Below, one piece after another: positions 6,831-9,820 of a stretch of 9,820 bases of DNA. The first letter of the stretch is position 1, and each line of letters begins with the position of its first letter. A program made the position numbers and the translations under genes. The notes under the pieces were generated by a model. The model saw only the letters and a list, made by a program, of their open reading frames with translations, ran no database searches and was not told the DNA's origin. Source of the DNA: Anaerolineales bacterium (GTDB lineage Bacteria; Chloroflexota; Anaerolineae; Anaerolineales; E44-bin32); contig JAUWDI010000022.1 in the NCBI GenBank assembly GCA_030608865.1, positions 1 through 9,820 of the forward strand. The letters run 5' to 3'.

Positions 6831-6859
6831 AATTTATTATCTCAAATTGCCGTTGTCAA
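6831..6859 (-). promoter_or_regulatory. Candidate minus-strand promoter for the SDR pseudogene
   Basis: Read on the minus strand, a perfect TTGACA (6859-6854) is followed after 17 bases by TAAATT (6836-6831), four of six consensus bases. It points toward the SDR pseudogene, whose ATG lies about 145 bases away. In AT-rich DNA such matches also arise by chance. Confidence 0.35.
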
Positions 6860-6916
6860 TTCTACCTCTCCCATTTTGGTATTCTTCTTTTTTTGTAAGT
6901 TGGTTGATAGCAAGAG

Positions 6917-6945
6917 TTGACTAGAAATCAAGTAACATCTATTCT
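6917..6945 (+). promoter_or_regulatory. Promoter of the second BMP lipoprotein gene
   Basis: TTGACT (6917-6922, five of six consensus bases) is separated by exactly 17 bases from TATTCT (6940-6945, four of six). Transcription would start near 6952, about 66 bases before the ATG at 7018. It is the best-formed promoter in the window and makes the second lipoprotein gene a stand-alone unit together with the terminator at 8158-8187. Confidence 0.55.
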
Positions 6946-7017
6946 AACGGTAGGATCGGTAACCAATGTTCGTTGATCGTTCCAGATATCGGGTACTAGC
7001 CATTATAGGAGAATGCT

Positions 7018-8118
7018 ATGACCACCAAAATACATAAACTTGTGTGTGTCAGCCTGTTTGTTATTTTGATGATCTCCGGTTGTGCATCAATATTCCCAGA
7101 GACTTCGGCCCCAGTAGTGGAAGATGTATCCTCGGCACCAACCAGTAGCGGTACGGTATGCTTGGTAACAGATACTCAAGGTATAAATGATCGATCGTTC
7201 AACGCAACAGCTTGGAAGGGTGTTGTAGATGCTGAAAGCGCGCTATCGATTGGGAAGGCATTCCTGGAATCACCAGAAAGCACATATTACCAGGTGAATA
7301 TTGAGTCCTTTCTGCAGGGAGGGTGTGACCTCATCGTTACAGTGGGATACTTAATTGGCGAAGATACTGCCATTGCAGCCACAAAAAACCAAGAGCAAAA
7401 GTTTGCAATCGTCGATTACGATTTTTATGATTATTCTGTAGATCCGCCCAGTGACGTAACTTATCCCAACGTTAAAGAATTAACATTCCAAACGGATGAA
7501 GCTGCATTCTTGGCTGGTTATGTGGCTGCATCTGTTACTAAGACAGGAATTGTGGGCACGTTTGGCGGGGTGAATATCCCCACAGTTACGATCTTCATGG
7601 ATGGGTTTGCTTTAGGTGTCGAGTATTACAACCAACAACATGGTACCGATATCAGGTTGATCGGTTGGGATCCGTATTTAAGAGTGGGCCAATTCACAGG
7701 AACGTTTGATGAGGTCTTCAAGGGGTTCGACAAAGCGGAAGCATTAGCAGACGAGGGCGCGGATATTATCATACCTGTCGCAGGTGGGGTTGGCCTAGGT
7801 GCAGCCGCACTGGCCAGAGAGAGAGGCGATATACTGATTATCGGGGTTGACTCTGATTGGGCGGTAAGCGCCCCTGAATATTCAGACCTCATCCTTACTT
7901 CAGTCTTGAAGAACATTGACGTCGCCGTTTTTAACACAATAACTAGTGTTCAAGATGGGACCTTCCAGGGGGGCCTCTTTATCGGCACTCTTGAGAACGA
8001 TGGTGTTGGCATAGCCCCTTTTCGTTCCATGGAAGATCGAGTTCCTGAGGAGATCAAAAGCGACTTAGTTCAAATCAAGGCGGATATCATCTCAGGTGCG
8101 ATTTCGACCCAGCCATGA
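7018..8118 (+). CDS. Second BMP/PnrA-family substrate-binding lipoprotein (orphan paralogue)
   Basis: This 366-residue lipoprotein belongs to the same BMP/Med/PnrA family as the one at 639-1733. The signal peptide (1-21) ends in the lipobox ISGC with lipidated Cys22. TVCLVTD (46-52) and NDRSFN (57-62) fall at exactly the same residue numbers as in the first protein, so the tether length is conserved. Shared downstream landmarks are FQTDEAAFLAGYVAA (from ~157), IPTVTIFMDGFALGVEYYN and IIGVDSDWA. Differences: a loop after Asp133 is ten residues longer and Tyr/Asp/Pro-rich, and Cys103 replaces the Cys100 of the first protein. AGGAG at 7007-7011, six bases before the ATG, supports the start. Codons are visibly AT-richer than in the importer operon or murJ. 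No permease or ATPase gene is attached, so it may deliver to the upstream importer or act as a sensor. The family is firm; the ligand is unknown. Confidence 0.92.
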   Translation: MTTKIHKLVCVSLFVILMISGCASIFPETSAPVVEDVSSAPTSSGTVCLVTDTQGINDRSFNATAWKGVVDAESALSIGKAFLESPESTYYQVNIESFLQGGCDLIVTVGYLIGEDTAIAATKNQEQKFAIVDYDFYDYSVDPPSDVTYPNVKELTFQTDEAAFLAGYVAASVTKTGIVGTFGGVNIPTVTIFMDGFALGVEYYNQQHGTDIRLIGWDPYLRVGQFTGTFDEVFKGFDKAEALADEGADIIIPVAGGVGLGAAALARERGDILIIGVDSDWAVSAPEYSDLILTSVLKNIDVAVFNTITSVQDGTFQGGLFIGTLENDGVGIAPFRSMEDRVPEEIKSDLVQIKADIISGAISTQP

Positions 8119-8157
8119 TGATCTAAAGCCGTCGAGTTGCTCCTGGGAATGAGATAG

Positions 8158-8187
8158 ATGCCTCGTTTATTTCACGGGGCATTTTTT
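8158..8187 (+). terminator. Intrinsic terminator of the second BMP lipoprotein gene
   Basis: ATGCCTCGT (8158-8166) pairs with ACGGGGCAT (8174-8182) as a 9-bp stem including one U-G pair, with a 7-base loop. A run of six Ts (8182-8187) follows, its first base shared with the stem. It lies 39 bases after the stop, between two convergent genes. On the minus strand the bases after the hairpin are not T-rich, so it should act mainly on the plus strand. Confidence 0.85.
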
Positions 8188-8208
8188 GCAATTCATACGG
8201 TTTTGATG

Positions 8209-9804
8209 TCAGGTTGTCCTCCCCAGGCCACGCAAAAGCGCAAGTGGCAATGTGCGAATCTCTTTTATCCCGAGAAGATAAGCCGTTCCAAAATAAACTA
8301 CCGATCCGAGCAATCCGCCACCCAGGAGCAGAAGCAAGGGTCCCGGGTTAAGAAAGCGATCGAGAAGCAAAATGGTGGCGCCCATCGCCAGCGCGGCGAT
8401 GACGGCTTTTCCTGCATCGATGAGGATACGGCGAGCATCCACAATGCGCCAGCGGCGATGAAGGATTGTTAAACCAATCAGCGCCTCGATGCCAACGGCG
8501 ATGCCGTTCGCAAGCGCCAGTCCGCCATGTTCGAGACCGCCCTGCGTAAGCGGCCGCGAGAGGTTGATCGCCAGACCGATATTGAGCGCGGTCGTAACGA
8601 ATGAGACCAGTAGCGGCGTGAGCGTATCCTTCTGGGCGGCAAAAGCACGAACGACGACTTCAAGCATGGATTGGCTGATGAGGGCCAGCGCGTAGAACTG
8701 CAGAGCGAAGAAAACCAGGTTTGTGCTTTCGGCGGTGAATTCACCCCCCTCATAAAGGACCTGAATTACTGGACGACCAAGGACGATCAGGGCGACAGCT
8801 GCCGGAATGGAGAGTGTGAGAATGGCGCGTAAAGCTCCGCTGATAGCTGCTCGCTGAGCCTTGAATTCCCCTTTCGCAGCGAGGATGGCGAGTGTGGGGA
8901 AGACGGCGATGCCGATCGCCGTACCGATGAGAGTCCATGGTGTGTTCATCAGCTGAAAGGCATAGCGCAGGGAGGAAACCCGTCCTTCGCCAAGGCCTGA
9001 CCCCAGGTTGGAATTGATCCAATCGATGCTGGCGCGGGCCATGAGCAAGTCAATCACGCGCGGCGCCATGAGAATGGCAACGCGTTGCAGCGCCGGGTTG
9101 TTCCATCCGAGCATCAACCGCGGCTGTATTCGATTGCGGACCAGACCCGGAACTTGGACGAGCAGATGGAGTGAGGCGCCGATCACTGCTCCCCACGCCA
9201 GACCGAAGATTCCCAGACTGGGTTCCAGGACCAGCGCTCCAAAGATGATGCCCAGGCTGTACATCGATGGTGCCAGCGCGGGCAGCAAGAAGTGTTGGTG
9301 TGCGTGCAGCGCCCCGGTGAGGATGCTGCTGGCCGCGAAGATAATTGTCGAAATGAGTAGGATGCGCATAATCTGCGCAGTTAACAGCTGGACCTCGGCG
9401 GGAAAGTGGGGTCCAATCCCCCAGGGGGCGGATACGAGGGTTGGTGCAAAGAACGCCAGCAGAACTGCTGCTATACCTGTAAGGAGGAGAATCGTCGTGA
9501 TAACCTGACCTACCAGGTTATTCGCCTCATCAGATCGCTCTTTGCCGAGCAGTTCGGTGTATACAGGAATGAAGGCGAAGGCGAGCGCCCCGCCGGCGAG
9601 CATGGTGAAGAGCAGTTCAGGAATGCCATTCGCGGCCGAATATGCGTCGAGGGCCGCGGAAGTGCCAAATGTACGTGCAACAATGATCTGGCGGACCATT
9701 CCAACCACGATCGAGGCTGACAGCCCAGCCATCACAACCAGGGTAGAACGGGCAATGCGCGTCGAGCGTGTGTTCGCTTCGGGTGAAGCTGATTGGGTCA
9801 TCAT
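8209..9804 (-). CDS. murJ: Lipid II flippase MurJ (MviN family)
   Basis: This 531-residue polytopic membrane protein of the MOP superfamily should flip lipid-linked peptidoglycan precursor (lipid II) across the cytoplasmic membrane. After a ~20-residue soluble N-terminus come hydrophobic helices through the whole chain, consistent with the 14 expected. Family landmarks: GMVRQIIVARTFG with Arg38 (corresponding to a conserved cavity arginine of MurJ), LDAY with Asp53, IPELLFTMLAGGALAFAFIPVY (about 61-82), and the later region ARASIDWINSNLGSGLGEG followed by SLRYAFQLMNTPWTLIGTAIG, typical of MviN proteins. Two tandem ATGs (9804, 9801) could start it. The upstream bases (cctaaaacaaaaccct on the coding strand) show no good Shine-Dalgarno, so the exact start is open and the promoter lies outside the window. 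The gene converges on the second lipoprotein gene, 90 bases between stops. It implies a cell with peptidoglycan, but says nothing about the importer. Confidence 0.92.
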   Translation of the reverse strand: MMTQSASPEANTRSTRIARSTLVVMAGLSASIVVGMVRQIIVARTFGTSAALDAYSAANGIPELLFTMLAGGALAFAFIPVYTELLGKERSDEANNLVGQVITTILLLTGIAAVLLAFFAPTLVSAPWGIGPHFPAEVQLLTAQIMRILLISTIIFAASSILTGALHAHQHFLLPALAPSMYSLGIIFGALVLEPSLGIFGLAWGAVIGASLHLLVQVPGLVRNRIQPRLMLGWNNPALQRVAILMAPRVIDLLMARASIDWINSNLGSGLGEGRVSSLRYAFQLMNTPWTLIGTAIGIAVFPTLAILAAKGEFKAQRAAISGALRAILTLSIPAAVALIVLGRPVIQVLYEGGEFTAESTNLVFFALQFYALALISQSMLEVVVRAFAAQKDTLTPLLVSFVTTALNIGLAINLSRPLTQGGLEHGGLALANGIAVGIEALIGLTILHRRWRIVDARRILIDAGKAVIAALAMGATILLLDRFLNPGPLLLLLGGGLLGSVVYFGTAYLLGIKEIRTLPLALLRGLGRTT

Positions 9805-9820
9805 AGGGTTTTGTTTTAGG

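Noticed and set aside
5830..7017. tRNA gene, CRISPR array or attachment site in the gene-poor stretch
   Set aside because: No T-loop consensus, no spaced direct repeats and no recognisable att core were found on either strand.
8158..8472. 104-codon plus-strand open frame
   Set aside because: It starts inside the terminator hairpin and runs antisense through murJ. Its protein is low-complexity and charged, with no family resemblance.
9008..9508. 166-codon open frame antisense to murJ
   Set aside because: It is a shadow frame: rich in Arg, Ser and Met with no hydrophobic or domain pattern, whereas the opposite strand is a clear MurJ.

Overview
The window looks like an ordinary bacterial chromosome segment, most likely from the phylum Chloroflexota (Anaerolineae-like). 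I infer this from the style of the proteins: a lipoprotein with an LVAC-APAATPAPEEP-type leader, a Chloroflexota-like FtsK tail and a MurJ of matching character. It could not be checked against a database. The main genes are moderately GC-rich, with a clearly AT-richer stretch from about 5830 to 8120.

Layout. Positions 1-435 hold the 3' end of an ftsK/spoIIIE-type DNA translocase gene. A 203-base gap follows, with a candidate extended -10 promoter and a strong stem-loop leader. Positions 639-5829 are a four-gene operon for a BMP/PnrA-type ABC importer, the family that mostly takes up purine nucleosides: substrate-binding lipoprotein, double-domain ATPase and two BPD_transp_2 permeases. The last three genes are coupled by 4-base and 1-base overlaps. 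A 13-bp hairpin lies between the lipoprotein and ATPase genes, and a terminator follows the last permease.

Positions 5892-7017 hold no intact gene. On the minus strand there is a short scrap resembling the C-terminus of an IS3-family transposase, directly abutting a truncated short-chain dehydrogenase (SDR) pseudogene with two in-frame stops. A candidate minus-strand promoter and a well-formed plus-strand promoter follow.

Positions 7018-8118 encode a second BMP/PnrA-type lipoprotein, paralogous to the first but AT-richer and without transporter genes of its own. It ends at a good intrinsic terminator. Positions 8209-9804 on the minus strand encode a MurJ/MviN lipid II flippase, convergent with it.

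The four operon proteins should form one importer: a lipid-anchored binding protein, two different membrane subunits and one fused ATPase. The second binding protein may feed the same permease with a different ligand, but that is inference. I see no clearly new multi-gene system. The observations most worth checking are the structured leader of the importer operon, with a possible pseudoknot near the ribosome binding site, and the decayed island carrying the orphan second binding protein.
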